Assembly: GCF_001436415.1 (NCBI RefSeq)
Contig: NZ_AYZB01000005.1
Location: forward strand, 1 to 64,000
Direction: 5' to 3'
Length of the DNA stretch: 64,000 bases
Origin: Latilactobacillus graminis DSM 20719
Lineage (GTDB): Bacteria > Bacillota > Bacilli > Lactobacillales > Lactobacillaceae
Part shown: positions 8,179 to 18,508 of the stretch, piece after piece
Position numbering within the stretch: the first letter of the stretch is position 1
How the letters are laid out: each line of letters begins with the position of its first letter
The notes under the pieces: model-generated
Seen by the model: the letters and a program-made list of their open reading frames with translations, nothing else
What the model was told of the DNA's origin: nothing
The model's database searches: none
Made by a program: the position numbers and the translations under genes

Positions 8179-8415
8179 ATGATATCTAATTTATGGAGTG
8201 CTTTTAAAGCGGCCTTTTTCTTTTTAAGCACAATACTTATTGCAAAAATTATTTTTAAGTGGTCAGATTTCCACGAGCTCTATGCAGATGGCAGGCTGGA
8301 ATTAGGGGATGTGGGTATTAGTTTCATTTTTCTGGGTGTTTATCTGGGAATTTTATTATTATTGACCTTACTTATTTTCTTGTATTTACAGTTGAAACAG
8401 TTATTTAAAAAATGA
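8179..8415 (+). CDS. small two-helix membrane protein (78 aa)
   Basis: Not recognised. It begins at ATG 8179, eight bases after an excellent GGAGGAG (8164-8170). Two likely membrane helices (about residues 9-25 and 46-70) flank an acidic, probably extracellular loop (FHELYADGRLELGD), and the tail is basic (LKQLFKK). It follows the decayed frame ending at 8175 and converges on the glycerophosphodiesterase gene 10 bases away. The strong ribosome binding site suggests it is still translated, although it sits in a damaged region. Confidence 0.55.
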   Translation: MISNLWSAFKAAFFFLSTILIAKIIFKWSDFHELYADGRLELGDVGISFIFLGVYLGILLLLTLLIFLYLQLKQLFKK

Positions 8416-8425
8416 TTGTTTTTTG

Positions 8426-10204
8426 TTAGCCAACTCCTATGATATAAAAAAATTTATCGGCGAAATACGGCTTTGAGTGTTGGCTTGGGGTTTGTTCAAC
8501 AGCTTTAAGGTTGTCGGTGACCACCCCATCTGCACCGAAATACATCATCCGTTGCACTGCTTGATGATCATTGGGGGTCCAGACGAAGACCGCTTTATTT
8601 TCCTGGTGTGCGGCTTGAATGAAGTGCCGGTTGACAGTCGTCATTTCAACTGAGTAGAAATCAGCGTTTGAAATCGGCGGACCGCTGAAATTAAACGGCA
8701 GAATGTAGCCCGTTTGAATTTTAGGTGCTGCTTGTTTGACGGCTTCGACTACGTGCCAGTTTAAGGACTGCACCATGTGGCCGTGGGCTTCGATATTGGC
8801 CTGATACTTGTTCAAAAAGCGGCGCACTAACTTCGGATTATCGGTGGTGGGGGTCTTAATTTCAATTAAGAGTTTTTGATGGCACTGATTAGCGCGTGCC
8901 AGATAATCATTAAATGACACAATCGGTGCAGTTTTTTGGTGTTCACGGACGGTCATTTTAGTCAGTTGTGCCAGTGTTTGGGATTGGAGTGTCCCTGAAT
9001 GGCCAGTCAGTGGCGCAAGTTGGAAGTCGTGGAAGACCACGAATTGGTGATCTTTAGTGAGTTGCACATCTATCTCAACGTAGTTTGGGTTTAAACGGTG
9101 GGTTTGGTTGAGCGCTGCCAGTGAATTTTGGACGCCATTTTTTTGAGAAACACCACGGTGTGAGATACTTAGTGGTTGGTGAATGGTTATAGCGTGAAGG
9201 GTATGCCAATTATAAAAACCAACACTAACTAAGCTGATTATCGCGACTAATAACAATAAGCTACTACTGAAAGGAATAATTCGTTTTAAACTGGCATAAA
9301 TGACAGTTGACTGATTAAATTGCGAATCACTCAGCAAGCAATCAACGATAACGAAAAAGATGGCGACTGTCGAGAGGCCCCAATTAATAAGCAGGATAGC
9401 TTGTAAAAGGGTCATTAAGATGACGGCACTAGAAAAGCCGGCCGCAGTGTGGGTCTCAATGAAGGCTTGCAACTGAATCAATAGGCAAAAAATGATTCCG
9501 GTGAAGCCAATGAGAATGCCTGCGATGAGTAAAAGCCGACCAATTAGGCGGATCAAATACTGATGCGTGAAGTGCCAACTCGTGCGCATCGCTTTTTTTA
9601 CTGGCATGTGTTGCAAGATAACATAAGGGAGCGTGAGAATCAGGCGCAACCCGCCATACAGTAGGCCTAAGTAAATGAGGAGACATAAAACGCCAACTAG
9701 TCGGCGATTCGTTATGATGTAATCCAGAATGAAGGCTGGTAATTTAAACTTCGTCAACAAGTCGGCGTGATAGCCGAGAGCACTCCACGGCATAATTAAG
9801 ACATAATAATATAGAAAGAAAGGCACAGTACCGTTACGCAGGTGCGCGATTTGGGTAAAGGTCATCTTAAGTAATGTTTGCAGGGGAAGCGGCTGTTTGA
9901 TCTGGATGAAGTACACACTTAATAGAAGAAACGTTAACTCGAAGAAGGCTAGCAATAAAGTTGATAGCCCAATCCCTAAGAATCCTAATAGCGCAATCGG
10001 ATGCTGATGAATAAGTGTTGGTAAGTTACTCAATGCGAGAAACTGAATCTGATTATGGACTAAAATGAAGTAACTGGCTTTGCCTAAAAGTGGTAGACAA
10101 ATTAAAAATAAAAAGCCATGCATCAATATCACACTACGAAAATAGACCGGGGACTGCTTTAAAAAAGTGAATGTACTTGTAAATAAAGTTTTAAAAGACT
10201 GCAT
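8426..10204 (-). CDS. membrane-anchored glycerophosphodiester phosphodiesterase
   Basis: A 592-residue protein with two parts. The first roughly 340 residues carry about eight hydrophobic helices, matching the membrane domain found before some GDPD enzymes. The C-terminal GDPD TIM barrel follows, facing outside by inference. Catalytic landmarks, numbered from the chosen start, are HRG (349-351), EID (377-379) and HD (392-393). It hydrolyses glycerophosphodiesters to glycerol-3-phosphate and an alcohol, useful for lipid or teichoic-acid turnover. ATG 10204 is preferred over 10231 because GGAGGAG lies correctly upstream. The ENS triad common after HRG reads QNS here. It is transcribed alone, next to the tRNA-Arg terminator. 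Confidence 0.85.
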   Translation of the reverse strand: MQSFKTLFTSTFTFLKQSPVYFRSVILMHGFLFLICLPLLGKASYFILVHNQIQFLALSNLPTLIHQHPIALLGFLGIGLSTLLLAFFELTFLLLSVYFIQIKQPLPLQTLLKMTFTQIAHLRNGTVPFFLYYYVLIMPWSALGYHADLLTKFKLPAFILDYIITNRRLVGVLCLLIYLGLLYGGLRLILTLPYVILQHMPVKKAMRTSWHFTHQYLIRLIGRLLLIAGILIGFTGIIFCLLIQLQAFIETHTAAGFSSAVILMTLLQAILLINWGLSTVAIFFVIVDCLLSDSQFNQSTVIYASLKRIIPFSSSLLLLVAIISLVSVGFYNWHTLHAITIHQPLSISHRGVSQKNGVQNSLAALNQTHRLNPNYVEIDVQLTKDHQFVVFHDFQLAPLTGHSGTLQSQTLAQLTKMTVREHQKTAPIVSFNDYLARANQCHQKLLIEIKTPTTDNPKLVRRFLNKYQANIEAHGHMVQSLNWHVVEAVKQAAPKIQTGYILPFNFSGPPISNADFYSVEMTTVNRHFIQAAHQENKAVFVWTPNDHQAVQRMMYFGADGVVTDNLKAVEQTPSQHSKPYFADKFFYIIGVG

Positions 10205-10250
10205 TGAATGGGCTCCTCCAGTTGAACGCATACTGTGTTAATTGTACAAT

Positions 10251-10278
10251 AAAAAAGACTATCATTAACATGATAGCC
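10251..10278 (-). terminator. terminator of tRNA-Arg(CCG)
   Basis: Read on the minus strand, a 7-base core stem (CTATCAT/ATGATAG) with a 4-base loop ends in a run of T, about 60 bases past the tRNA. Confidence 0.7.
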
Positions 10279-10336
10279 TTTCTTATATAAATTTGGCAAT
10301 TCATTACCAAACTCTTTGATATAACAGTATTTATAA

Positions 10337-10408
10337 TGCGTCACCCGGGAGTCGAACCCGGATCTCAAGAACCGGAATCTTGGGTGCTATCCATTACACT
10401 AGCGACGC
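10337..10408 (-). tRNA. tRNA-Arg (anticodon CCG)
   Basis: A 72-base cloverleaf on the minus strand. The acceptor stem GCGTCGC pairs with GTGACGC (one G-U), the anticodon stem is CAAGA/TCTTG with loop TTCCGGT, and the T arm is CCGGG-TTCGACT-CCCGG. The discriminator is A; CCA is not encoded. Anticodon CCG reads the rare Arg codon CGG. Confidence 0.93.
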
Positions 10409-10546
10409 ATTCCGCGTACTCAACAGTACAATATATTATACTAACGGAGTTAAGCAGAAATTTCAAGTATAAATTTCGAGAAAAGCGCGATAAATCAACG
10501 GTACAAAAATATTCGGAAAGAAAACGTATTCATCAACTGCAAAGCA

Positions 10547-10575
10547 TTGCATCTATTTTCCCCACTTGTTATAAT
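10547..10575 (+). promoter_or_regulatory. promoter of the cggR-gap operon
   Basis: TTGCAT (10547-10552), a 17-base spacer and a perfect TATAAT (10570-10575). Transcription should start near 10582, giving a leader of about 115 bases that contains the CggR operator. Confidence 0.8.
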
Positions 10576-10637
10576 GGTCTTGTTCGAAAGGATAAGTTAC
10601 TAGGTTTAGTAAGTTACCTTTTATTTTTTGCCAACCA

Positions 10638-10676
10638 TGGGTCGACTAATGACACAGATGGACATTTTATGTCCCA
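10638..10676 (+). promoter_or_regulatory. CggR operator (two repeats, 21-base phase)
   Basis: Two copies of a GGG(A/T)C-N6-TG(A/T)C-like element begin at 10638 and 10659, 21 bases apart. The downstream copy is nearly a perfect dyad (GGACAT-TTT-ATGTCC). The layout, with tandem repeats between the promoter and cggR, matches the known Bacillus subtilis CggR operator, where repressor binding blocks elongation and fructose-1,6-bisphosphate relieves it. Assignment here is by sequence resemblance. Confidence 0.78.
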
Positions 10677-10696
10677 CGGAAAGTAGGCGATAGCAA

Positions 10697-11734
10697 TTGC
10701 GCGATGAATTATCTGCAATAGAAGCGGTTGCGCCAGATTTCGTTGGTATCATTAAGAAGCGTTACCAGATTTTACAACATATCGATTGGCTCGCACCAGT
10801 TGGTCGCCGGACACTTGCGGAACAATTACAGCTGAGTGAACGAGTGATTAGAACTGAGACGGATTTTCTGAAAGCACAAGATTTGCTTAATTCGTCTAAA
10901 TCAGGTATGGTTTTAACCGTAAAGGGTAATGAAACTCTGGAGCAGTTAAAACAGGTAATGGATCAATTCTTAGGTTTACATGAGACTGAACGTCAGTTAA
11001 GCCAAGTTCTGGGAATTGAGCATTGCTTAATAGTTTCTGGCAATAGTGATGAACAACCAAAAGTCCTCACTGAAATGGGCAAATTAGTTAATAGTACGCT
11101 ACAGCTATTATTACCGCAAGGACAAAGTGTTGTGGCAGTGATGGGTGGAACGACAATGGCCAAAGCTGCCCACGAACTTTCAACCGATCTTTCTAAGCAG
11201 CGCAATCTAATCTTTGTGCCTGCTCGTGGTGGAATTGGTGAGAGCGTTGATATTCAGGCGAATGCTGTTTGTGCTGAGATGGCTAAGCAGACCGGTGGTA
11301 AGCACCGAGCCTTGTATGTCCCTGAGCAAGTGAGTGAGAAGACGTATGCCCCCTTGTTAGAAGAACCAAGTGTTCAAGAGGTATTAAAACTGATTGAACG
11401 GAGCCGCGGTGTTTTGCATAGTATTGGGGAAGCCATTACGATGGCCGAACGACGTGAAATGCCGGTTGAAACCATCAAGATGCTTAAAGAAAAGCGGGCG
11501 GTTGGTGAGGCCTTTGGGTATTTCTTTAATCAACAAGGCGAAGTGGTTTACAAGATTCCGCGAATTGGGTTACAGATTCGTGACTTATTAAATATTCCGT
11601 GTGTACTGGCGGTTGCTGGTGGTGCTTCTAAAGCGCAAGCAATTCAAGCGTACATGCATCTCGCACCTAAACAGACGTGGTTAATCACGGATGAAGGTGT
11701 CGCAAACTCGATTTTACAAGGGGCAACCCTTTAA
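10697..11734 (+). CDS. cggR: central glycolytic genes regulator CggR (SorC/DeoR family)
   Basis: A 345-residue repressor of the lower-glycolysis operon. The N-terminal winged HTH lies at about residues 36-58 (GRRTLAEQLQLSERVIRTE). The C-terminal sugar-phosphate-binding domain of the SorC family shows the effector-site motifs MGGTT (about 150) and FVPARGG (about 174), and AVAGG near the end. The only usable start is TTG 10697, because a stop codon lies at 10691 in frame; AAAGTAGG upstream serves as ribosome binding site. It is the first gene of the gap operon and its own operator precedes it, so it is autoregulated. Fructose-1,6-bisphosphate is the expected inducer, from the family. Confidence 0.93.
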   Translation: MRDELSAIEAVAPDFVGIIKKRYQILQHIDWLAPVGRRTLAEQLQLSERVIRTETDFLKAQDLLNSSKSGMVLTVKGNETLEQLKQVMDQFLGLHETERQLSQVLGIEHCLIVSGNSDEQPKVLTEMGKLVNSTLQLLLPQGQSVVAVMGGTTMAKAAHELSTDLSKQRNLIFVPARGGIGESVDIQANAVCAEMAKQTGGKHRALYVPEQVSEKTYAPLLEEPSVQEVLKLIERSRGVLHSIGEAITMAERREMPVETIKMLKEKRAVGEAFGYFFNQQGEVVYKIPRIGLQIRDLLNIPCVLAVAGGASKAQAIQAYMHLAPKQTWLITDEGVANSILQGATL

Positions 11735-11772
11735 AATAAAAATTTTCATTTCCTAAAGGAGGAAATTCTATT

Positions 11773-12789
11773 ATGACTACAAAAGTAGGGATTAATGGTT
11801 TCGGACGTATTGGTCGTTTAGCTTTACGTCGTATTTATGCAACAAGCAGTGACGTTTTGGAAGTTGTTGCTATCAATGATTTAACATCACCAGACATGTT
11901 AGCACACTTATTAAAATATGATACAGCTCATGGTCAATTTGATCATGAAGTATCAGCTACAGAAAACAGCATCGTTATCGATGGCAAGAACATTCCAGTT
12001 TATGCTGAATCAGATGCACGTAATATTCCTTGGGTTAAGAATGATGGTGTTGATTTAGTACTTGAAAGTACTGGTTTCTACACATCAGAAGAAAAATCAC
12101 AAGCTCATCTTGATGCTGGTGCTAAAAAAGTACTTATCTCAGCTCCTGCTGGTGCTGTTAAGACAGTTGTTTACGGTGTTAATGATGATACAATCACAGC
12201 TGATGACAACATCATCTCAGCAGCTTCATGTACTACAAACTGTTTAGCACCTTTAGCTAAAGCAGTTAACGATGCTTTCGGTATCAAAGCTGGTACAATG
12301 ACAACAATCCACGCTTACACAGCTACACAAAAATTACAAGATGGCCCTGATCGTGGTGGTAATGTTCGTGCTGCACGTGCTGCTGCTGCAAACATCATCC
12401 CTCATTCAACTGGTGCTGCTAAAGCATTAGGCTTAGTTGTTCCTGAATTAAAGGGTAAGCTTGATGGACATGCACAACGTGTTCCAGTTATCACAGGTTC
12501 ATTGACAGAATTAGTTGCAACTCTTGACAAAGAAGTTACAGCTGATGAAATTAATGCTGCTATTAAGAAAGCTACAGAAAACAACCAATCATTTGGTTAC
12601 AACGACGATCAAATCGTTTCATCAGATATCATTGGTACAGAATTCGGTTCAGTATTTGATCCTACTCAAACACAAATCGTTGGCGGTGGCGCAGGCCAAG
12701 TTGTCAAAGTTGTTGCTTGGTATGATAATGAATCAGGCTTTACAGCTCAAATGATCCGTACATTAGAAAAATTTGCTAGCTTAATCTAA
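11773..12789 (+). CDS. gap: glyceraldehyde-3-phosphate dehydrogenase (NAD, phosphorylating)
   Basis: A 338-residue glycolytic enzyme converting glyceraldehyde-3-phosphate to 1,3-bisphosphoglycerate with NAD+. The NAD-binding start is [16 protein letters not shown]. The catalytic pair is Cys153 ([12 protein letters not shown]) and His180 (TTIHAYT). AAAGGAGG precedes ATG 11773, only 38 bases after cggR. Codon use is highly biased, as expected for a very abundant protein. A terminator at 12831-12864 after the gene should give separate short cggR-gap messages in addition to the full operon message. Confidence 0.97.
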   Translation: MTTKVGINGFGRIGRLALRRIYATSSDVLEVVAINDLTSPDMLAHLLKYDTAHGQFDHEVSATENSIVIDGKNIPVYAESDARNIPWVKNDGVDLVLESTGFYTSEEKSQAHLDAGAKKVLISAPAGAVKTVVYGVNDDTITADDNIISAASCTTNCLAPLAKAVNDAFGIKAGTMTTIHAYTATQKLQDGPDRGGNVRAARAAAANIIPHSTGAAKALGLVVPELKGKLDGHAQRVPVITGSLTELVATLDKEVTADEINAAIKKATENNQSFGYNDDQIVSSDIIGTEFGSVFDPTQTQIVGGGAGQVVKVVAWYDNESGFTAQMIRTLEKFASLI

Positions 12790-12830
12790 TTTCATCTTAT
12801 TGATTTTAGAATAACGTGAGCATTTTATAA

Positions 12831-12864
12831 GGCGGGAGGAGGTAAACTCCTTCCGCCTTTTTTT
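12831..12864 (+). terminator. internal terminator between gap and pgk
   Basis: GGCGG(G)AGGAG pairs with CTCCT(T)CCGCC around a GTAAA loop and is followed by seven T. Lying inside a co-directional operon 26 bases before pgk, it probably attenuates readthrough so that gap is made in excess over pgk, tpiA and eno. Confidence 0.85.
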
Positions 12865-12889
12865 ATGAAAATCTAGGAGGTTTGTCCAC

Positions 12890-14104
12890 ATGGCAAAACA
12901 AACAGTTGCAGATTTAAAAGATATCAAAGGCAAAAAAGTCTTAGTACGTGTTGACTTTAATGTACCAATCAAAGGCGGCGTTATCGGTGATGATAACCGG
13001 ATCGTAGCTGCTTTACCAACAATCCAATACATCATCGATAATGGTGGCAAAGCTATCTTACTTTCTCACTTGGGCCGTATCAAGAGTGACGAAGATAAGC
13101 AAGAATTGACATTGAAACCAGTTGCTGCCCGTCTTGGCGAATTATTAAACAAAGATGTTACTTTCGTTGCTTCAAATGAAGGCCAAGCATTAGAAGATGC
13201 AATCAATGCGATGACTGATGGTCAAGTATTGGTTATGGAAAACACGCGTTTCCAAGATATCGATAATGACTTTGGCAAACGTGAAAGTAAAAATGATCCT
13301 AAATTGGGCGAATACTGGGCATCATTAGGCGACATGTTCGTCAACGACGCTTTCGGTACAGCTCACCGTGCTCACGCATCAAACGTTGGGATTGCGACAG
13401 CTATGAAAGCTAATAACAAACCTGCCGTTGCTGGTTACTTATTAGAAAAAGAAATCAAATTCTTGGGCGAAGCAGTTGACGCTCCAGAACGACCATTTGT
13501 TGCTATCTTAGGTGGCGCAAAGGTTTCTGACAAAATTGGTGTGATCGAACATTTATTAGCTAAAGCTGACAAAGTAATCGTCGGTGGTGGTATGACTTAT
13601 ACTTTCTACGCTGCTAAAGGTTTATCAATTGGTAACTCATTAGTTGAAGAAGATAAGATCGAATTAGCTAAAGAATTAATCGAAAAAGCTGGTGACAAAT
13701 TAGTATTGCCTGTAGATAACGTTGTTGCCGACAAGTTTGCAAACGATGCTAAGACAGAAATTGTTGAAGGTAACATTCCTGATGGCTACATGGCATTAGA
13801 TATCGGACCGAAAGCAATTGCTGACTTCGAAAACGTCCTTAAAGATGCTAAGACTGTTGTTTGGAACGGCCCTATGGGTGTGTTCGAAATGGACAACTTT
13901 GCTAAAGGGACATTGGCAATCGGCGAATTCTTAGGTAACTTATCAGGCGCTACAACAATCGTCGGTGGTGGCGATTCAACAGCCGCAGTTAAGAAATTAG
14001 GCGTTGGCGACAAGTTAACCCATATTTCTACTGGTGGTGGCGCATCACTTGAATACCTAGAAGGTAAGACATTACCTGGTATCGCTGCTATTTCAGACAA
14101 ATAA
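12890..14104 (+). CDS. pgk: phosphoglycerate kinase
   Basis: A 404-residue cytosolic kinase making ATP and 3-phosphoglycerate from 1,3-bisphosphoglycerate. The signature [14 protein letters not shown] lies near residue 17-30 and the nucleotide-binding GGGDSTAAV near 365. Length is somewhat above the usual 390-397 but within the lactobacillus range. TAGGAGG precedes ATG 12890. It lies beyond the internal terminator that follows gap, and 25 bases before tpiA. Confidence 0.96.
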   Translation: MAKQTVADLKDIKGKKVLVRVDFNVPIKGGVIGDDNRIVAALPTIQYIIDNGGKAILLSHLGRIKSDEDKQELTLKPVAARLGELLNKDVTFVASNEGQALEDAINAMTDGQVLVMENTRFQDIDNDFGKRESKNDPKLGEYWASLGDMFVNDAFGTAHRAHASNVGIATAMKANNKPAVAGYLLEKEIKFLGEAVDAPERPFVAILGGAKVSDKIGVIEHLLAKADKVIVGGGMTYTFYAAKGLSIGNSLVEEDKIELAKELIEKAGDKLVLPVDNVVADKFANDAKTEIVEGNIPDGYMALDIGPKAIADFENVLKDAKTVVWNGPMGVFEMDNFAKGTLAIGEFLGNLSGATTIVGGGDSTAAVKKLGVGDKLTHISTGGGASLEYLEGKTLPGIAAISDK

Positions 14105-14129
14105 TTTAAAATTAAGAGGAGATTTTCTC

Positions 14130-14885
14130 ATGCGTAAACCAATCATTGCTGGTAACTGGAAAATGAACATGAACCCAACTCAAACAACTGAGTTCGTGAA
14201 TGCTATCAAAGCCAACTTACCTAAGTTTGATCAAACAGAATCAGTTATCGGTGCACCTGCTGTTGACTTACCTGCCTTATTAGAAGCGGCTAAAGGCACA
14301 GACTTAAAAGTTGCTGCTGAAAACTGTTACTTCGAAGATGCTGGTGCATTCACTGGCGAAACTTCACCAAAAACGTTGAATGAAATGGGTGTTGATTATG
14401 TCATCATCGGTCATTCAGAACGTCGTGATTACTTCCACGAAACTGATGAAGATATCAACAAAAAAGCACACGCAATCTTCAAAAACAACATGACACCTAT
14501 CTTCTGCTGTGGCGAATCACTTGAAACACGTGAAGCTGGCAAAGCTGAAGAATGGGTTTCAAACCAAGTAACAGAAGGTCTTAAAGGCCTTTCAGCTGAC
14601 CAAGTTAGCTCAATGGTCATTGCTTACGAACCAATCTGGGCAATCGGTACTGGTAAAACTGCTTCTGCTGACCAAGCACAAGAAATCTGTGCTGTTGTTC
14701 GTCAAACAGTTGCTAAGTTATATGACCAAACGGTTGCTGACAAAGTTCGCATCCAATACGGTGGTTCAGTTAAGCCTGCAAATGTTAAAGAAATCATGGG
14801 CAAAGAAGACATCGACGGCGGTTTAGTTGGTGGTGCAAGTATGGAACCTGCTTCATTCTTAGACTTAGTTCACTTTAACGACTAA
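14130..14885 (+). CDS. tpiA: triosephosphate isomerase
   Basis: A 251-residue TIM-barrel enzyme interconverting dihydroxyacetone phosphate and glyceraldehyde-3-phosphate. Catalytic residues are visible: Asn9 and Lys11 (AGNWKMN), His95 (IIGHSERR) and Glu167 ([12 protein letters not shown], the hinge of loop 6). Length is normal. AAGAGGAG precedes ATG 14130. It is the fourth gene of the cggR operon. Confidence 0.97.
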   Translation: MRKPIIAGNWKMNMNPTQTTEFVNAIKANLPKFDQTESVIGAPAVDLPALLEAAKGTDLKVAAENCYFEDAGAFTGETSPKTLNEMGVDYVIIGHSERRDYFHETDEDINKKAHAIFKNNMTPIFCCGESLETREAGKAEEWVSNQVTEGLKGLSADQVSSMVIAYEPIWAIGTGKTASADQAQEICAVVRQTVAKLYDQTVADKVRIQYGGSVKPANVKEIMGKEDIDGGLVGGASMEPASFLDLVHFND

Positions 14886-14902
14886 TTTTTAACGCATTCC
14901 TG

Positions 14903-14931
14903 TTTACGAATGGCGTAAAATTAGCTAAAAT
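14903..14931 (+). promoter_or_regulatory. candidate internal promoter upstream of eno
   Basis: TTTACG (14903-14908), a 17-base spacer and TAAAAT (14926-14931) lie in the 116-base tpiA-eno gap. The gap also has a hairpin (14964-14971 with 14975-14982) just before the eno ribosome binding site, with no T run. Together these suggest separate control of eno, but no transcript is known here. Confidence 0.4.
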
Positions 14932-14968
14932 AGGTATAGGCTTTGCCTGACATCCAAAAAAGCGCTAA

Positions 14969-16297
<1,329 letters not shown>

Positions 16298-16310
16298 TTA
16301 AATTATTTTG

Positions 16311-16337
16311 AAGACTCACCGTAGGTGGGTCTTTTTT
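16311..16337 (+). terminator. terminator of the glycolytic operon
   Basis: AAGACTCACC-GTA-GGTGGGTCTT followed by T residues, 13 bases after eno. Confidence 0.9.
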
Positions 16338-16363
16338 AGATATATGTTATTAAAATTAGCCAT

Positions 16364-16398
16364 CAAAAAAGTGATTCTCATAAGAGAACCACTTTTTT
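16364..16398 (-). terminator. terminator of the WxL surface-protein operon
   Basis: A stem of about 15 bases with an ATAA loop, A-rich on one side and T-rich on the other; it lies six bases past the stop of the last minus-strand gene and could act on both strands. Confidence 0.8.
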
Positions 16399-16403
16399 AC
16401 TAG

Positions 16404-17462
16404 TTAAGATTTTAGCCGGTTTAATTCATCTTTTAGGGCCTTATTTTCTTGTTGCTTCTTACGATAGCGCCAGTAAACATAACCAAGAATAATCAAGATT
16501 AGAAGGATTCCTGTTAAGACATAAGGCCAATAATTATTTTGCGGTGGCAAATTGACATCTTTGGCGTTCCACTGATTTGCAGCTTGTCTTGAAACGGTGA
16601 AGTGCCGGGTGAAGTGCCACTGACGTCCCTCGGAATGAACGGTAAGGTCGAGTGTGTAGCGTCCCGGTTTGAAGGGTCCGTTGAGTGGTAGGTAAAAGGG
16701 CATCACCGAATTTGGCGCAAACTGAACTTGTTTTTTCTCGGTTTGATAGAGCTTCTTTTTTTGACCGCGTTTCGTGACGAATGCTTTAATCGTGGTTTGA
16801 TTTTGAAATTTCGGTTGTACATTACGAATATTTGCCAGGATTTGGTTACTACCCATCATTTGATTAGCAGCCACTTGACCCAGCTTAAATTCTGGCGTGA
16901 TTGTTTGCTGATTAGTGCGAATGACCACTGCAACGGCATACGCAAACTTATTGCGAATATTAATTTGTTGGCTAGTTTTTGGGCTTTTGGGAAGCTCAAC
17001 AGCACTAATGCCTCCGACAAGTTGACCTTTAAAAGCTTTGGGTGGCGTCTTAAGGGTTACATCTACCACCCGTTGTTCTTGGGGGTTGAGCTTAATCCTC
17101 TTGGCCTCTGGTTTTAGATAGTCGCCGAGTGCGTATTTGAGGGTTTTGTCGGATTGATCTTGATGGGCCCCGTAATTGACAACACCATTCATATTCGTAG
17201 TAGCCGTTTTAGCTGTTAAAGCAATTTTGGTGGGGGTATCTTGATGATTGACTAATTTCAATTTTAAATTATAAGTTTGATTTGGTTTAACGACTAAATC
17301 AAAATAACTAAGATTCTGATTGGTTTGATTTTCAGGTGGCACAATGGTCATGGCAAAACTAGCCGCGGGTTCAGCCGCTTGGCTAGTCGTGGTAGTGGTT
17401 ATTAAACTGATCAAACCGAGTAGTAGGCAGAATAATAGTCGATTGAGATTAGTCATTTTCAT
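16404..17462 (-). CDS. DUF916/DUF3324 cell-surface protein of the WxL cluster (CscA type)
   Basis: A 352-residue exported, membrane-tethered protein. The signal peptide ends near SQAA-EP (about residue 30). It is followed by the DUF916 domain (now called WxL peptidoglycan-binding), with FAMTIVPPENQ and FDLVVKPNQTY, and then the DUF3324 (WxL host-binding) domain. A C-terminal helix (YVLTGILLILIILGYVYW) and a charged cytoplasmic tail complete it. These domain names reflect published family work. It is the last gene of a four-gene operon, and AAGGAGC precedes ATG 17462. In Csc clusters it is thought to hold the WxL complex at the membrane and wall. Confidence 0.88.
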   Translation of the reverse strand: MKMTNLNRLLFCLLLGLISLITTTTTSQAAEPAASFAMTIVPPENQTNQNLSYFDLVVKPNQTYNLKLKLVNHQDTPTKIALTAKTATTNMNGVVNYGAHQDQSDKTLKYALGDYLKPEAKRIKLNPQEQRVVDVTLKTPPKAFKGQLVGGISAVELPKSPKTSQQINIRNKFAYAVAVVIRTNQQTITPEFKLGQVAANQMMGSNQILANIRNVQPKFQNQTTIKAFVTKRGQKKKLYQTEKKQVQFAPNSVMPFYLPLNGPFKPGRYTLDLTVHSEGRQWHFTRHFTVSRQAANQWNAKDVNLPPQNNYWPYVLTGILLILIILGYVYWRYRKKQQENKALKDELNRLKS

Positions 17463-17491
17463 CGCAAAACGCTCCTTTGTAATTCGCTAGA

Positions 17492-18166
17492 TTATGATGC
17501 AGTTGGGCCAGCAACTAGTGACCATGTTAACTCTGATTGGTAGTGTACCGCTTCAGTTGGGTTGACTGTACTTGGGACGCGAAGATTGATGGCATCAGCA
17601 CCAATTCCAGTTCCTAAAGTCGCTTTAACGCTACCATAAGCAGTCGCATCACCTCGCATGAAGGTGGCTGGCGCCGTATTCAGTGCAATTTCATCAGCAC
17701 CAAAGCTTGCGACACCGGACGGATTGGTCTGATCAATAGTGCTTGTACCTGTTTTGAAGACCACTTGGGTTCCGTTTAAAGTGTCAGTTGGATCGGCACC
17801 AACACCCGTTGAATCGCCCATATTTGTAAAGTTAGTTTGTTGAACTTGTAAGTCCCAGCCGTCTAACTTGGCCTTACTACGATCGTCTTGGATACTGACA
17901 GTATTGGCAGTTGTTAAGGTACCTTTACCAACGTGAGTGCCACTAGCAATAACGGGATAGTCATTACGCTTTGAGCGATCAATTTCGTGAGAACCAAAAT
18001 GCATATCAGGAACGGCTGTAATTTCTAAAGGATTGCTTTTTTCTGTGAATAATACGGCAGCGTCACTTGGTTTAGTATCAACCGTAGCAGCACCAACCAT
18101 GCCTGTCGATAGACCAGTTGTTGCAAGTAGTGTGAGTAATGTGGTACTAATCAATGTTTTTTTCAT
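17492..18166 (-). CDS. WxL-domain surface protein (CscB type)
   Basis: A 224-residue secreted protein. The signal peptide (MKKTLISTTLLTLLATTGLS onward) ends near VGAA-TV (about residue 27). The rest is essentially one WxL domain: the first motif is in LDGWDLQVQQ (about residue 100) and the second is the C-terminal YQSELTWSLVAGP. WxL domains attach non-covalently to peptidoglycan. The ORF overlaps the upstream LPQTD gene by 20 bases, and an AAAGAGG site inside that gene precedes ATG 18166, suggesting translational coupling. Confidence 0.9.
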   Translation of the reverse strand: MKKTLISTTLLTLLATTGLSTGMVGAATVDTKPSDAAVLFTEKSNPLEITAVPDMHFGSHEIDRSKRNDYPVIASGTHVGKGTLTTANTVSIQDDRSKAKLDGWDLQVQQTNFTNMGDSTGVGADPTDTLNGTQVVFKTGTSTIDQTNPSGVASFGADEIALNTAPATFMRGDATAYGSVKATLGTGIGADAINLRVPSTVNPTEAVHYQSELTWSLVAGPTAS

Positions 18167-18488
18167 AATAAGTCGCCTCTTTCTTAATGAGTGTTGTAAT
18201 TAGTAGGAGCAATAAGCCAAGTAATTGATACGGCCGAGTGGAGGTGACATCCGTTTGTGGAAGTCGTCCACTGGGTGTTGCAGAGAAACGTGGTAGTACA
18301 ATCTGTAAGTTCGGTTGATGAGCATCAGTATTCTCAGGTGCAGCGATGTTTGGGGGATTAATGGGTGGCTGTTTGCTAGGTGTAAACTGGACGGTTACCG
18401 TCGAATTAACAGTAACCGCATCTGCTCGAATCGGTGTAAAAAGTAGACTGCCACCGAGTAGCATGGCAAAGAAACACAGTTTATACAT
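18147..18488 (-). CDS. small sortase-anchored protein of the WxL cluster (CscD type)
   Basis: A 113-residue secreted protein. A signal peptide (about residues 1-23, ending near ADA-VT) is followed by a proline-rich linker, the sorting motif LPQTD (about 78-82), a hydrophobic stretch (LLGLLLLLITTLI) and a positively charged tail. The motif departs from classical LPxTG at the last residue; lactobacillus sortases are known to accept LPQTx variants. AGGAGG precedes ATG 18488. It is the second gene of the operon, and its end overlaps the next gene. The covalently anchored member probably pins the complex to the wall, by analogy with Csc clusters. Confidence 0.8.
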   Translation of the reverse strand: MYKLCFFAMLLGGSLLFTPIRADAVTVNSTVTVQFTPSKQPPINPPNIAAPENTDAHQPNLQIVLPRFSATPSGRLPQTDVTSTRPYQLLGLLLLLITTLIKKEATYYEKNID

Positions 18489-18508
18489 CTTAGAAGACCT
18501 CCTGATTG

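Noticed and set aside
10336-10686. Plus-strand ORF across the tRNA-Arg and the cggR promoter
   Set aside because: It is antisense to the tRNA and covers a clear promoter; the coding is accidental.
12062-12754. Leu/Lys-rich ORFs inside gap
   Set aside because: They are shadow frames of a highly biased gene and have no ribosome binding sites.
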